Source: Pollutimonas nitritireducens
GTDB taxonomy: Bacteria > Pseudomonadota > Gammaproteobacteria > Burkholderiales > Burkholderiaceae_B
Length of the DNA: 64,000 nt
Reading direction: 5' to 3'
NCBI RefSeq assembly: GCF_002849615.1
Contig: NZ_PDNV01000002.1
Coordinates: 310,001-374,000 of the forward strand
Shown piece after piece: positions 9,846 to 18,402 of the stretch. The notes beneath the pieces were generated by a model, which made no database searches, was not told the origin of the DNA, and was given only the letters and a program-made list of their open reading frames with translations. How positions within the stretch are numbered: position 1 is the stretch's first letter; every line of letters starts with the position of its first letter. The translations under genes and the position numbers were made by a program.

Positions 9846-11180
9846 CTATGGCGCCGCTGCCTCCGGCTTACCGGAACCGATGCGCAATAGCGCATACAAA
9901 ATGATGGCGCCGAATGTTGCGGTGCCTATGCCGTCCAGCCGGAATGCGCCGATCTGCAAGGAAAAATTGCCCGCACCCAAAATCAATGTGACCGCCGCCA
10001 CGATGAGATTCCGGTTATCGGTGAAGTCGACCTGATTGACGACCCATATCCGTGCGCCGGCCACTGCGATCAGGCCGAACACGACCAGGGACATTCCGCC
10101 CAGCACCGGACCGGGTATGGTCTGGATCAGGGCGCCGAATTTCGGGGAGAAGCCAAGCAGGATGGCCATGAACGCAGCAACCACGAATACCAGGGTCGAA
10201 TAGATGCGTGTGACCGTCATCACACCGATATTCTCGGCATAGGTAGTGACGCCGGTACCGCCTACCGCTCCGGACAACATTGTGGCCACGCCGTCGCCCA
10301 CAAAGGCGCGACCCAGATAGACATCCAGGTTCTTCCCTGTCATGGCACTGACCGCCTTGATATGACCGAGGTTCTCGGCAACCAGGATGATCGCAACCGG
10401 AACAATAACGCTGATCGCATGGGCTTCGAATACTGGCGTCGCGAACGTAGGCAGGCCCAGCCACGGGGCGTTCGACACGCCACTGAAATCAATGGCGGGC
10501 CCCAGCCCAAGCACATTGGCAAATACTGCATAGATGACGCAGGCCAGCAGCAATCCGACCAATATCAGCAGACGCTGCGTCGTACCTCGCGTATACACGG
10601 CGATACCGCCCACGCAGAGTACGGTGACAAGCGCCATCACGGCGTCGAACGTCGAGCCGCCCATGGCGCCCTTGGCTGCGATCGGCGCCAGATTCAAGCC
10701 TATGACAGCAACGATAGCGCCAGTTACCACCGGAGGCATCCAGCGGTTTATCCAATTGGCGGTGCCCCCGGATCGCGCGTTTATCCACCACACAAGCAAG
10801 CCGATAACGGTATAGACGAGGCCGCAAATGACGATCGCACCCAGCGCAACGCCGATATTGGGGTTCGGTCCCGAGCCCGCATAGCCGGTCACAGCGATGA
10901 CCCCACCGATAAAGGCAAAGCTGGAGCCCAGGTAACTGGGGACGCGCCCGCCAACGAACAGGAAAAACAGCAAGGTGCCAATTCCGGACATCAGGATGGC
11001 CACATTGGCGTCGAATCCCATCAACAATGGCGCAAGGATCGTGGATCCGAACATGGCCACTACGTGCTGGGCGCCCATGGCGATGTTCTGCGGCACGGAA
11101 AGGTATTCATCGGGCTGCACGACAGCGCCCTGCGCACCACCCTTCACTTTGCGCCAGCGTGGAAAATAAGTGTTCGACAT
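9846..11180 (-). CDS. uraA: Uracil:proton symporter, NCS2 family
   Basis: This is an inner-membrane permease of the nucleobase-ascorbate (NCS2) family, most likely for uracil. The 444-residue product is almost entirely hydrophobic, consistent with 14 transmembrane segments. Near the N-terminus it carries SVPQNIAMGAQHVVAMFGST. The substrate-site segments VAENLGHIKAV and TTYAENIGVM keep the Glu-His and Glu residues used by UraA. Start ATG 11180 is preferred over 11219 because the upstream residues are not conserved-looking. It stands alone with its own terminator. The carAB genes nearby make it the salvage counterpart of de novo pyrimidine synthesis. Confidence 0.88.
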   Translation of the reverse strand: MSNTYFPRWRKVKGGAQGAVVQPDEYLSVPQNIAMGAQHVVAMFGSTILAPLLMGFDANVAILMSGIGTLLFFLFVGGRVPSYLGSSFAFIGGVIAVTGYAGSGPNPNIGVALGAIVICGLVYTVIGLLVWWINARSGGTANWINRWMPPVVTGAIVAVIGLNLAPIAAKGAMGGSTFDAVMALVTVLCVGGIAVYTRGTTQRLLILVGLLLACVIYAVFANVLGLGPAIDFSGVSNAPWLGLPTFATPVFEAHAISVIVPVAIILVAENLGHIKAVSAMTGKNLDVYLGRAFVGDGVATMLSGAVGGTGVTTYAENIGVMTVTRIYSTLVFVVAAFMAILLGFSPKFGALIQTIPGPVLGGMSLVVFGLIAVAGARIWVVNQVDFTDNRNLIVAAVTLILGAGNFSLQIGAFRLDGIGTATFGAIILYALLRIGSGKPEAAAP

Positions 11181-11299
11181 AGAAAAAAGGCCTTGCTCCA
11201 AGGTTGAGGGCTGCCCCATGGCATGCCCGCTGTTTTACCGTGGCGAGAGTGTACGGGCCTAGGGCACGGAGCGGCAAGAAGTACCCGCGTTTTCCCTCT

Positions 11300-11347
11300 G
11301 GAATGACGCGTATTCCCTATGGCTTATGGTCCACATTAAAAAATGTG
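11300..11347 (+). promoter_or_regulatory. Two inverted repeats upstream of the ABC importer operon
   Basis: GGAAT-7-ATTCC (11300-11316) and CACATT-AAAA-AATGTG (11332-11347) lie 62-109 bases before the binding-protein start. Dyads of this size are typical of LysR-type or other dimeric regulators, and a LysR gene ends this operon. The assignment is inference. Confidence 0.3.
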
Positions 11348-11408
11348 ATTGGACGCAAGAGGCTGCATTGCCTATGTTGCGATCATCCACAAGCCCAATG
11401 GAGGCAAA

Positions 11409-12725
11409 ATGAAAAAGACAATAAAACCGCTGCTGACTGTCCTGCTGCTGATGGGAGCCCCTGCCCTTGCCGGAACGGTCACCGTCATCACATCGTTTCC
11501 GAAAGAACTGACGCAAGCGTACAAGTCGGCCTTCGAAAAAGCCAACCCCGACATCAAGCTGGAGATTTTGAACAAGAATACGGTCTCGGGCATTGCCTTC
11601 GTACGCGAAACCGACGCCGGCAAGCGGCCCGAGGTCTTCTGGGCCAGCGCTCCCGACGCATTCGAAGTGCTTGCCAAGGCGAACTTGCTGGACAAAGCCA
11701 CCGGCATTGCCAACCCCGACGTACCCGCGAAGATAGGCAGCTTTCCCATCAACGACCCCGCCGGTTTCTTCCTGGGCCAGGCCCTGGCGGGCTACGGCAT
11801 CATGTACAACACTCGTCTGATCAAGGCCAAGAAGCTTGCCCCGCCCGCGTCGTGGGACGATCTGCTTGAACCGGCATGGTATGGCAACGTGGGCATTACA
11901 TCGCCATCCCGATCCGGCACCATGCATCTGACCGTGGAGACGATTCTGCAAGGCGAAGGCTGGGACAAGGGTTGGACCACCCTGCTGCGCATGTCCGGAA
12001 ACAGCGCCGCCATTACCGACCGCTCGTTCGGCGTACCCGATGGCGTCAATAACGGACAGTTCGGCGCAGGTCCGGTCATCGATTTCTTCGGACTGTCTAG
12101 CAAGTATTCCAAGTTTCCTGTTGAATTCGTCTATCCCGAAGAGACAGCCATCGTTCCAGCCAATATCGCATTGATCGCTGGAGCCAGGAATACCGACGAA
12201 GGCAAAAAATTCATTGCGTACACCTTGAGCAAGGAAGGGCAGGAACTATTGCTGAAACCCGAGATATCCCGCCTGCCCGTTCTTCCCTACAGCAAGCTCG
12301 ACAACATCCCCGACGGCTATCCCGATCCGGGTGAAATCGCCAAGCGCAGCAAAGTGCAATTCGATGTCGACCTCTCTCAAAGCCGTTACTACATCGTGCA
12401 ATCATTGTTCGATCAAACCATCACGTTCCGGCACGCCGACCTGCAGCAGGCAAGCAAAGCCATTTACGACGCTGAGGCCAAGCTTGGCAATGCCCCCAGT
12501 GAACAAGCACGAGACGCTTTGGATCAGGCCAAGAAACTGGCATGGACGCCTTTGCTTGATGCGGACCAAGTAAAGTCCGCGGAACTCATCGCGGTGTTCG
12601 CCGGTAACAAGAAAGATGCGGAAGTCAGCCAGAAACTTTCCAAAATTCAGGGCGACTGGAACAGCCAGGCCAAGGCCAACTACGAGAAAGCGAAGACTCT
12701 GGCACAAGAAGCCGCCAAACTGTAG
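11409..12725 (+). CDS. ABC importer periplasmic binding protein (iron/phosphonate-type, COG1840)
   Basis: The 438-residue protein starts with a Sec signal peptide (Lys-rich start, hydrophobic core, cleavage near ALAG-TVTV). It then has the family 1 solute-binding fold seen in ferric-iron (FbpA/AfuA), 2-aminoethylphosphonate and phosphoglycerate (PgtC) binding proteins. ITSFPKELTQAYKSAFEK starts the mature domain. It is longer than FbpA by about 100 residues, with a helical C-terminal extension. GGAGG precedes ATG 11409. The conserved iron-ligand Tyr-Tyr pair is not obvious, so an organic phosphate or phosphonate is as likely as iron. A strong hairpin follows the gene. Confidence 0.75.
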   Translation: MKKTIKPLLTVLLLMGAPALAGTVTVITSFPKELTQAYKSAFEKANPDIKLEILNKNTVSGIAFVRETDAGKRPEVFWASAPDAFEVLAKANLLDKATGIANPDVPAKIGSFPINDPAGFFLGQALAGYGIMYNTRLIKAKKLAPPASWDDLLEPAWYGNVGITSPSRSGTMHLTVETILQGEGWDKGWTTLLRMSGNSAAITDRSFGVPDGVNNGQFGAGPVIDFFGLSSKYSKFPVEFVYPEETAIVPANIALIAGARNTDEGKKFIAYTLSKEGQELLLKPEISRLPVLPYSKLDNIPDGYPDPGEIAKRSKVQFDVDLSQSRYYIVQSLFDQTITFRHADLQQASKAIYDAEAKLGNAPSEQARDALDQAKKLAWTPLLDADQVKSAELIAVFAGNKKDAEVSQKLSKIQGDWNSQAKANYEKAKTLAQEAAKL

Positions 12726-12732
12726 TCAGCGC

Positions 12733-12774
12733 AGGCCCGGGGCCGTGCCAGGCACGCCCCCGGGCCTTGTTTTG
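12733..12774 (+). terminator. Intercistronic hairpin with T-tract inside the ABC operon
   Basis: AGGCCCGGGG (12733-12742) pairs with 12758-12767. After a single C-C mismatch, CGTGCC pairs with GGCACG. TGTTTTG follows. It lies between the binding-protein gene and the permease gene. A partial terminator or 3'-end stabiliser here would yield more binding protein than membrane components. Confidence 0.7.
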
Positions 12775-12820
12775 CCCGATACAGCACCAGACGGTGCAGC
12801 GGGCACGTTCCGAGGCCTCC

Positions 12821-14533
12821 ATGACTCAATCCTTCACATCGCGATTCCCTTCCGGCCTCGTGCTTATTGCTTTGCTCGTCCTGGCATTTCTTGCAACATT
12901 CCTGATCATCCCGGTCGGGACGGTTTTCTATAGCGCCTTCGTCAATGCGGACGGGAGCTTCACACTCGGTCACTTCGGTTCATTCTTCCACCAGACCCTG
13001 CTGAAGGAATCTTTTTTCAATAGTCTCTATGTGGCACTGGCCGCAACTTTTTTCTCTTCCCTGATCGCCGTTCCGCTGGCCTATCTGACGATACGCTTCC
13101 GATTCAGAGGGGCACTCATTATCCAGACCCTGGGCGTTTTACCGCTGATCATGCCGCCGTTCGTCGGCGCTGTGGCCATGCAGCTGATCTTCGGCCGCGC
13201 GGGCACGATGAACCTTCTCCTGGACGAATGGTTCGGCATCACCTTACCGCTGATGGATGGACTGAACGGCATCATATTCGTCGAGTCGCTGCACTATTTT
13301 CCATTCATCCTGATGAATCTCACAGTGGCGCTGCGCAACATCGACGGAGCGATGGAGGAAGCCGCGGTCAACCTGGGCGCCAAGGGTTGGCGCTTGTTCA
13401 GACGCGTCATATTTCCGCTAGCCCTACCCGGCTATGTGGCCGGTGCGTCGCTGGTCTTTGTCAAGGTATTCGACGACCTGGGCACGCCGTTGGTCCTGGG
13501 CGTGACCAATATGCTGGCGCCACAAGCGTATTTGCGCATCACTCAGGTGGGCATCGACGACCCTCTGGGCTACGTCATCAGCGTCATCATGATCGGCTTT
13601 TCCATTCTGGCGCTCTGGCTGTCGGCTCGCATGCTTAAAGGAAAAGACTACTCCACCCTGCAGAAAGGCGGCAACTCACTGCAGCAACGGTCATTGAATA
13701 AACTCCAGACAGTGCTGGCCTATGGCTGGATCTTCCTTGTCCTGTTGCTGGTGCTTTCGCCTCATCTGGGAGTCCTGATGCTGTCGCTGGCGACAGTGTG
13801 GAGCTACGCCCCTCTGCCCGATGGTTATACCCTGGCCCACTATTCCGCCGTGTTCCAGGAATCGCCCGGCATGATCCGCAATACCCTGCTCTACTGCGGG
13901 TTGGCCGCCGGCATCGACGTCATCCTGGGGACGGCCATTGCCTACCTCATGCTGCGCAGCAAGCTACCCGGCCGGCAGTGGCTCGACTGGATATCGTCGG
14001 CGGCGCTGGCAGTACCCGGTATCGTACTGGCCATCGGCTTCATGCGGACCTTCCGCAATGTCGACATTCCCGGGACGGATGTCGGACTGACCACCACCTG
14101 GGTACTGATCATGATTGCCTATTCGATACGCCGACTGCCCTACGCCTTGCGGTCCTGCGTCGCTGCCCTGCAGCAGATCAACCTGTCGCTGGAAGAGGCG
14201 GCTGCATCGGTCGGCGCCAATCGATGGAACACGATACGGCGCGTGGTGATTCCCTTGATGGCCGGCGGCATGCTGGCAGGCTTCGTCACCAGTTTCATTA
14301 CCGCAGCCGTCGAACTCTCGGCTACCATCATGCTCGTTACACGCGACAGCGACGCACCCATGAGCTACGGTATCTATCTTTACATGCAAAGTGCCTCTGG
14401 TCGCGGACCGGGTGCGGCTCTCGGCGTTCTCGCCGTTGTGGCGGTCGCAGCAGGCACTTATGCGTCCCACCTCATCGTTGAGCGTGCATCGGCCCGTCAA
14501 CGCCCGTCGCACGCAAGCCAGGAAGCACTATGA
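12821..14533 (+). CDS. ABC importer permease with two fused membrane domains
   Basis: The 570-residue permease contains two complete binding-protein-dependent transport domains, each with about six membrane segments. The EAA-type cytoplasmic loops are EEAAVNLGAKGWRLFRRVIFP (about residues 180-200) and EEAAASVGANRWNTIRRVVIP (about residues 455-475). The fused layout is typical of FbpB/SfuB/AfuB ferric-iron and related phosphonate permeases. ATG 12821 starts the first membrane domain. The stop overlaps the ATPase start (ATGA), so the two are translationally coupled. Confidence 0.85.
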   Translation: MTQSFTSRFPSGLVLIALLVLAFLATFLIIPVGTVFYSAFVNADGSFTLGHFGSFFHQTLLKESFFNSLYVALAATFFSSLIAVPLAYLTIRFRFRGALIIQTLGVLPLIMPPFVGAVAMQLIFGRAGTMNLLLDEWFGITLPLMDGLNGIIFVESLHYFPFILMNLTVALRNIDGAMEEAAVNLGAKGWRLFRRVIFPLALPGYVAGASLVFVKVFDDLGTPLVLGVTNMLAPQAYLRITQVGIDDPLGYVISVIMIGFSILALWLSARMLKGKDYSTLQKGGNSLQQRSLNKLQTVLAYGWIFLVLLLVLSPHLGVLMLSLATVWSYAPLPDGYTLAHYSAVFQESPGMIRNTLLYCGLAAGIDVILGTAIAYLMLRSKLPGRQWLDWISSAALAVPGIVLAIGFMRTFRNVDIPGTDVGLTTTWVLIMIAYSIRRLPYALRSCVAALQQINLSLEEAAASVGANRWNTIRRVVIPLMAGGMLAGFVTSFITAAVELSATIMLVTRDSDAPMSYGIYLYMQSASGRGPGAALGVLAVVAVAAGTYASHLIVERASARQRPSHASQEAL

Positions 14534-15615
14534 AAAAAGTCAGCGTGGAATGCCGGAATATCAGACTTTCCTATGGCAAGACCGAGGTTCTCAAGGATAT
14601 CAGCCTGGTCGTGGAACCCGGGGAATTCTTTGCCCTGCTCGGCCCTTCGGGATCAGGAAAATCCACATTGCTTCGGCTGATCGCCGGCTTCAACCAGCAA
14701 AACTCCGGCCAGCTGCTGGTGGATGGGCGGGATATCGGCTCAGTACCGCCACACAAGCGCAATATCGGCATGGTATTCCAGAGCTACGCCTTGTGGCCCC
14801 ACATGACTGTCTGGGATAACGTTGCCTTTGGCCTGGTCGAGCGCAAGGTGCGCAGCGCCGAACTCAAGACAAGAGTTGCCGCCGCCCTGGAGCTCGTGGG
14901 CCTCTCACAATATGCCAAGCGGCGTCCCAATGAGCTTTCCGGCGGACAGCAGCAACGAGTGGCCCTGGCGCGGACCATCGTCATCGAACCGCAGGTGCTG
15001 CTGCTCGACGAACCTCTGTCCAATCTGGACCGCAATCTTCGAGTGCAAATGCGCCAGGAACTGCTGTCACTACAACGTCGGCTTGGCATCACCACGATTT
15101 TTGTGACGCACGACCAGGAGGAAGCCATGACGACGGCCGACCGCATGGCAGTCTTGGACCAGGGCATTGTGCAGCAGGTGGGAAGCCCGTCCAACCTCTT
15201 CGATTTTCCATGCAATCGCTTCGTGGCCAATTTTGTAGGCACCATGAATGTCCTGGAAGGCGACGTCAAGGAACGCAGCAGCAACAACATCACCCTGAGC
15301 GTAGGCGGTGTCGGCGACCTAACGCTGCCGCTGCACTCCGAAGCGCCGAACAGTCCCCGGCTTGCCGCCAGCTTTCGTCCGCATACCGTCCAGATGGAAA
15401 ATGCCGGAGGACGCGGCGACGCGCGATTCATCTGGCTGCCCGGCATCATCGAGCGCAGCGAATTCCTGGGCGAGTTCACGCGATATGAGGTGCGCGTGGG
15501 TGATCAACGCGTCACAGCGGACCAGTCCCACTATGCCGGCCTGAGCCTGTATCGCCCCGGCGCGCCCGTGGCCATCGGGCTGGAACCCGCCCAGATCCGA
15601 CTACTCAGCGCCTGA
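14530..15615 (+). CDS. ABC importer ATPase (FbpC/PotA type)
   Basis: This 361-residue subunit powers the importer encoded upstream. It shows Walker A GPSGSGKST, Q-loop FQSYALWPHMTVWDNVAFGL, signature LSGGQQQRVALAR, Walker B LLLDEPLSNLD and H-loop VTHDQEEAM. Residues from about 240 on form a TOBE/MOI-type regulatory domain. That domain groups it with spermidine, iron and 2-aminoethylphosphonate ATPases. It starts within the permease stop codon, and a LysR gene follows 15 bases after its stop. Confidence 0.88.
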   Translation: MKKVSVECRNIRLSYGKTEVLKDISLVVEPGEFFALLGPSGSGKSTLLRLIAGFNQQNSGQLLVDGRDIGSVPPHKRNIGMVFQSYALWPHMTVWDNVAFGLVERKVRSAELKTRVAAALELVGLSQYAKRRPNELSGGQQQRVALARTIVIEPQVLLLDEPLSNLDRNLRVQMRQELLSLQRRLGITTIFVTHDQEEAMTTADRMAVLDQGIVQQVGSPSNLFDFPCNRFVANFVGTMNVLEGDVKERSSNNITLSVGGVGDLTLPLHSEAPNSPRLAASFRPHTVQMENAGGRGDARFIWLPGIIERSEFLGEFTRYEVRVGDQRVTADQSHYAGLSLYRPGAPVAIGLEPAQIRLLSA

Positions 15616-15630
15616 CCGATAAGCGGATCG

Positions 15631-16539
15631 ATGGAAATCTACCAGATCAGGGCGTTCGTTACCGTGGCACGGGTTGGCAACCTGACCCGTGCCGCCGAAG
15701 CGCTCAACCTGACGCAACCTGCCGTCACCGCGCAGGTAAAAGCGCTCGAACAAAGTCTGGGTGTGGCCTTGTTCGACCGCAGCGCCGGCAAGTTCGCCTT
15801 GGCCAAGGCCGGCGAGAGCCTGCTGCCGACTGCCGAAGCCGTCCTGGCATTGGGCACCCAGCTCAAATCCGAAGCAATCGCACTGCAAGGACAGTTGCAC
15901 GGCGTGGTCGTGCTGGGCATACCCAGTGAACAAGTCGACTTCCTGCGCCTGGGGGAATTGGCCAGCAGTGTCACCCGCAGCCTTCCCTTGATCGAGTTCC
16001 AGACCCAGGTACTGCCCACTTCCCAACTGGTAGAATATGTCAGCACCGGCCGCTTGTCGGCAGCGTTGACAATAGCCGCCTACCCACCGCGCGACGTGCA
16101 ATGGATGCCGCTGCGCAGCATCACGTATCGCATCGTATTGCCCCACGCGATGGCTGAGCAGCTGAAACTCGGTGGATGGACAGAGCTCGCCGCACTGCCC
16201 TGGCTCGATGGGCCACATGGCAGTCATATACATCTGCTGTTGCGCGAATTGTTCGAAAGGCATGGGCTGGCGCCGCGCATCGTCATGAACAGTGCCGACC
16301 AAGCCAATATGGACGCACTCGTCCGGGCCGGAGCCGGGTGTGCACTGGTGCGCGAGGAAGTCGCGCTGCTGGGCGCCAAGCGGCAGGATTTTGCCATTTG
16401 GGGGCGGGCCAGCATCGAGGCTGGTCTTGGCTTCATCACCTCCACTGAAAATGCCGGTCAACCGATACTGGTCGCCCTGATCTCGATGCTCAAGGAAATC
16501 TGGAATATTGACACTCTCATGGAAAAAATCATCGCATGA
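15631..16539 (+). CDS. LysR-family transcriptional regulator
   Basis: The 302-residue protein has the LysR N-terminal winged helix (FVTVARVGNLTRAAEALNLTQPAVTAQVKALEQSLGV starts at about residue 9, given here only as a family pattern). A periplasmic-binding-like effector domain follows. It lies 15 bases after the ATPase gene and overlaps the histidine phosphatase by four bases, so it appears to be cotranscribed. It likely controls the importer in response to the imported ligand or a derivative. That role is inference from position. Confidence 0.85.
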   Translation: MEIYQIRAFVTVARVGNLTRAAEALNLTQPAVTAQVKALEQSLGVALFDRSAGKFALAKAGESLLPTAEAVLALGTQLKSEAIALQGQLHGVVVLGIPSEQVDFLRLGELASSVTRSLPLIEFQTQVLPTSQLVEYVSTGRLSAALTIAAYPPRDVQWMPLRSITYRIVLPHAMAEQLKLGGWTELAALPWLDGPHGSHIHLLLRELFERHGLAPRIVMNSADQANMDALVRAGAGCALVREEVALLGAKRQDFAIWGRASIEAGLGFITSTENAGQPILVALISMLKEIWNIDTLMEKIIA

Positions 16540-17183
16540 ACGGGACGCAATTCTGGCTGGTACGCCACGGAGAAACTGAATGGAACGCCAATAGGAGGCT
16601 CCAAGGATGGCTCGATATTCCCTTGAGCGCGGTTGGCGTCAGGCAGGCCGAACAATTGGCCGAGTATTTGCAATCCCCGGCTTTCGACGTGTCCATCGAT
16701 GCGATAGCCAGCAGCGACCTGAGCCGTGCATTTGAAACCGCCCGGATCGCCGCCGGCCATCTGGGCCTGCAGGTGCGTGCCAGCCGCGACTTGCGCGAAC
16801 GTTGCTATGGCATCTATGAAGGGCGCGATTGGACCGCGCTCGATGCCTTACGTGCCGGCCAGGGTGGCGTGGATTTTCGAGATCCGCAGCAAGCGGTCGA
16901 AAAAGGCGAGTCCCTCCATGCCTTCAGCGTCCGCATCAGCGGTGCCTTCGAAGCATTGGCGCAGCAGTACAAAGGCCAACGCGTCCTTGTTTTTTCGCAC
17001 GGCGGCGTCATCGACATCGCTTGGCGCAAGACGCACGGAATATCGCTGGGTGCGGCACGTCCCGACCCCATACTCAACACTAGCATCAATCACTTCTCCA
17101 TCGATGAAGCCAACAATTGGGCAATGATAGACTGGGGACGCATCGGACATCTTGAAACGTCGGCACTCGACGACGTGCTGTAG
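16536..17183 (+). CDS. Histidine phosphatase (phosphoglycerate mutase-like)
   Basis: This 215-residue enzyme of the histidine phosphatase superfamily has the phospho-acceptor motif RHGETEWN at residues 10-17. It also has SSDLSRAFETA, the acid loop ERCYGIYEG and the second histidine in VFSHGGVID. Substrates in the family include phosphoglycerate, alpha-ribazole phosphate and small phosphoesters, so the natural one cannot be named. ATGA overlap with the LysR gene and membership of the importer operon suggest dephosphorylation of an imported phosphoester. That is inference. Confidence 0.85.
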   Translation: MNGTQFWLVRHGETEWNANRRLQGWLDIPLSAVGVRQAEQLAEYLQSPAFDVSIDAIASSDLSRAFETARIAAGHLGLQVRASRDLRERCYGIYEGRDWTALDALRAGQGGVDFRDPQQAVEKGESLHAFSVRISGAFEALAQQYKGQRVLVFSHGGVIDIAWRKTHGISLGAARPDPILNTSINHFSIDEANNWAMIDWGRIGHLETSALDDVL

Positions 17184-17191
17184 TAATCATC

Positions 17192-17623
17192 ATGAAAGAA
17201 CGGCATAATCCATCGGCTTGTCCCTGTGGCGGCATCGTGAAGGGAGCAAGCTTTGCGGCCTGTTGCCAGCCCTATCTGGAAGGACGCGAGGTCGCCCCCA
17301 CTGCTGAACATCTGATGCGTTCGCGCTATACCGCCTACACAATGGGTGCAACGGCCTATTTATTGGCGACCTGGCATCCTGACACCCGTCCGCCCGAACT
17401 CGTGATTGATCCTCCCGGTACCCCGCATGCCCCACGCTGGCTGGATCTGGCCGTTCACAGCCACACGCAATTATCCGAGGACCGGGCCCAGGTGATGTTT
17501 ACTGCACGCTACCGGGTGGGCGGCCGCGCCCAGCGTCTAAAGGAACATAGCCGGTTCGTGCGGCAAGATGGGCAGTGGTTTTATGCGGCTGGCGATGTGG
17601 ATTTCAACGCCACACCGCAGTGA
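17192..17623 (+). CDS. YchJ-family (UPF0225) protein
   Basis: The 143-residue protein has an N-terminal cysteine cluster (CPCGG, then CCQPYLEG, about residues 10-32) resembling a SEC-C-type zinc site. An NTF2-like domain follows, beginning LMRSRYTAYTMG and ending YAAGDVDF. This is the YchJ architecture. No reaction is established for the family; metal binding and a chaperone or SecA-linked role have been suggested. It follows the phosphatase by eight bases and may be the last gene of the operon. Confidence 0.8.
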   Translation: MKERHNPSACPCGGIVKGASFAACCQPYLEGREVAPTAEHLMRSRYTAYTMGATAYLLATWHPDTRPPELVIDPPGTPHAPRWLDLAVHSHTQLSEDRAQVMFTARYRVGGRAQRLKEHSRFVRQDGQWFYAAGDVDFNATPQ

Positions 17624-17633
17624 TGAACGCCAC

Positions 17634-18389
17634 TCAACCCAGTCGCGGCTTACGCTCGCGGCGAACGGCGAAATAGTCGTACAAGCGGTCAGGGATCAGC
17701 CGCAGCAGTGTGGCCACACATGCCATTTGCCATGGTATGACCTTGTACGAGACGCTTCTTTCGATGGCCCGGCCCGCCAGCGCCGCGAAGCGGTCTGCCG
17801 ACATGAGAAACGGCATCTTGTAAGGATTATGCGCGGTCATCGGCGTCTGGATGAAGCCAGGCGCAATCGTAATCACTTTGACGCCGGTTTGACTCAGCTC
17901 TACGCGCAAACTTTCGCAGTACGCCCTGACTGCCGCTTTCGAGGCACTGTAGGCGCCGGCGCCCGGCAGACCGCGCACGGCCGCGACGCTTGCTATTCCG
18001 ACCAGACGCCCGCGTCGCTGCTGTTTCATGGAAGCAATGAAGGGCTCGAACGTGGCAACCGTGGCATTCAGATTGGTGGCGATGATGGCTTCGAAAACCC
18101 GGAAGTCATCCGGTTCTTCGGTGAGCGTACCGGCACTGATTCCGGCGCTGGCAATCACAACATCGACCGGTCCCTGCGCCAGGAAATCGCGCGCAGCCGC
18201 ATGCAAGGCCGCGCGATCCCGCACGTCCAGCGAGTACACCCGGTGTGCACCCGGCAGACTGTTCTTTAGGGCCAGCAAGGCCTCGTACCGGCGCCCCACC
18301 AGCCCCAGCTCTGCGCCCTGCTGCGCATAAAAAGAAGCGAGCGCGGCGCCTATGCCGCTGCTCGCTCCGGTGATGAACACACGCTTCAT
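17634..18389 (-). CDS. Short-chain dehydrogenase/reductase
   Basis: The 251-residue NAD(P)-dependent oxidoreductase has a Rossmann fold, with cofactor motif TGASSGIG at residues 7-14 and an Arg-Arg (GRR) at the end of strand 2 that suggests NADP. Also present are ASAGIS and the catalytic Tyr-x-x-x-Lys (YSASK) with upstream serine. The C-terminus, with a hydrophobic stretch and RRERKPRLG, resembles SDRs of the YqeB/DltE-like subgroup. Its substrate is unknown. It lies 13 bases downstream of carB on the same strand and is convergent with the YchJ gene. Confidence 0.85.
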   Translation of the reverse strand: MKRVFITGASSGIGAALASFYAQQGAELGLVGRRYEALLALKNSLPGAHRVYSLDVRDRAALHAAARDFLAQGPVDVVIASAGISAGTLTEEPDDFRVFEAIIATNLNATVATFEPFIASMKQQRRGRLVGIASVAAVRGLPGAGAYSASKAAVRAYCESLRVELSQTGVKVITIAPGFIQTPMTAHNPYKMPFLMSADRFAALAGRAIERSVSYKVIPWQMACVATLLRLIPDRLYDYFAVRRERKPRLG

Positions 18390-18402
18390 GTGTGACTGTT
18401 CG

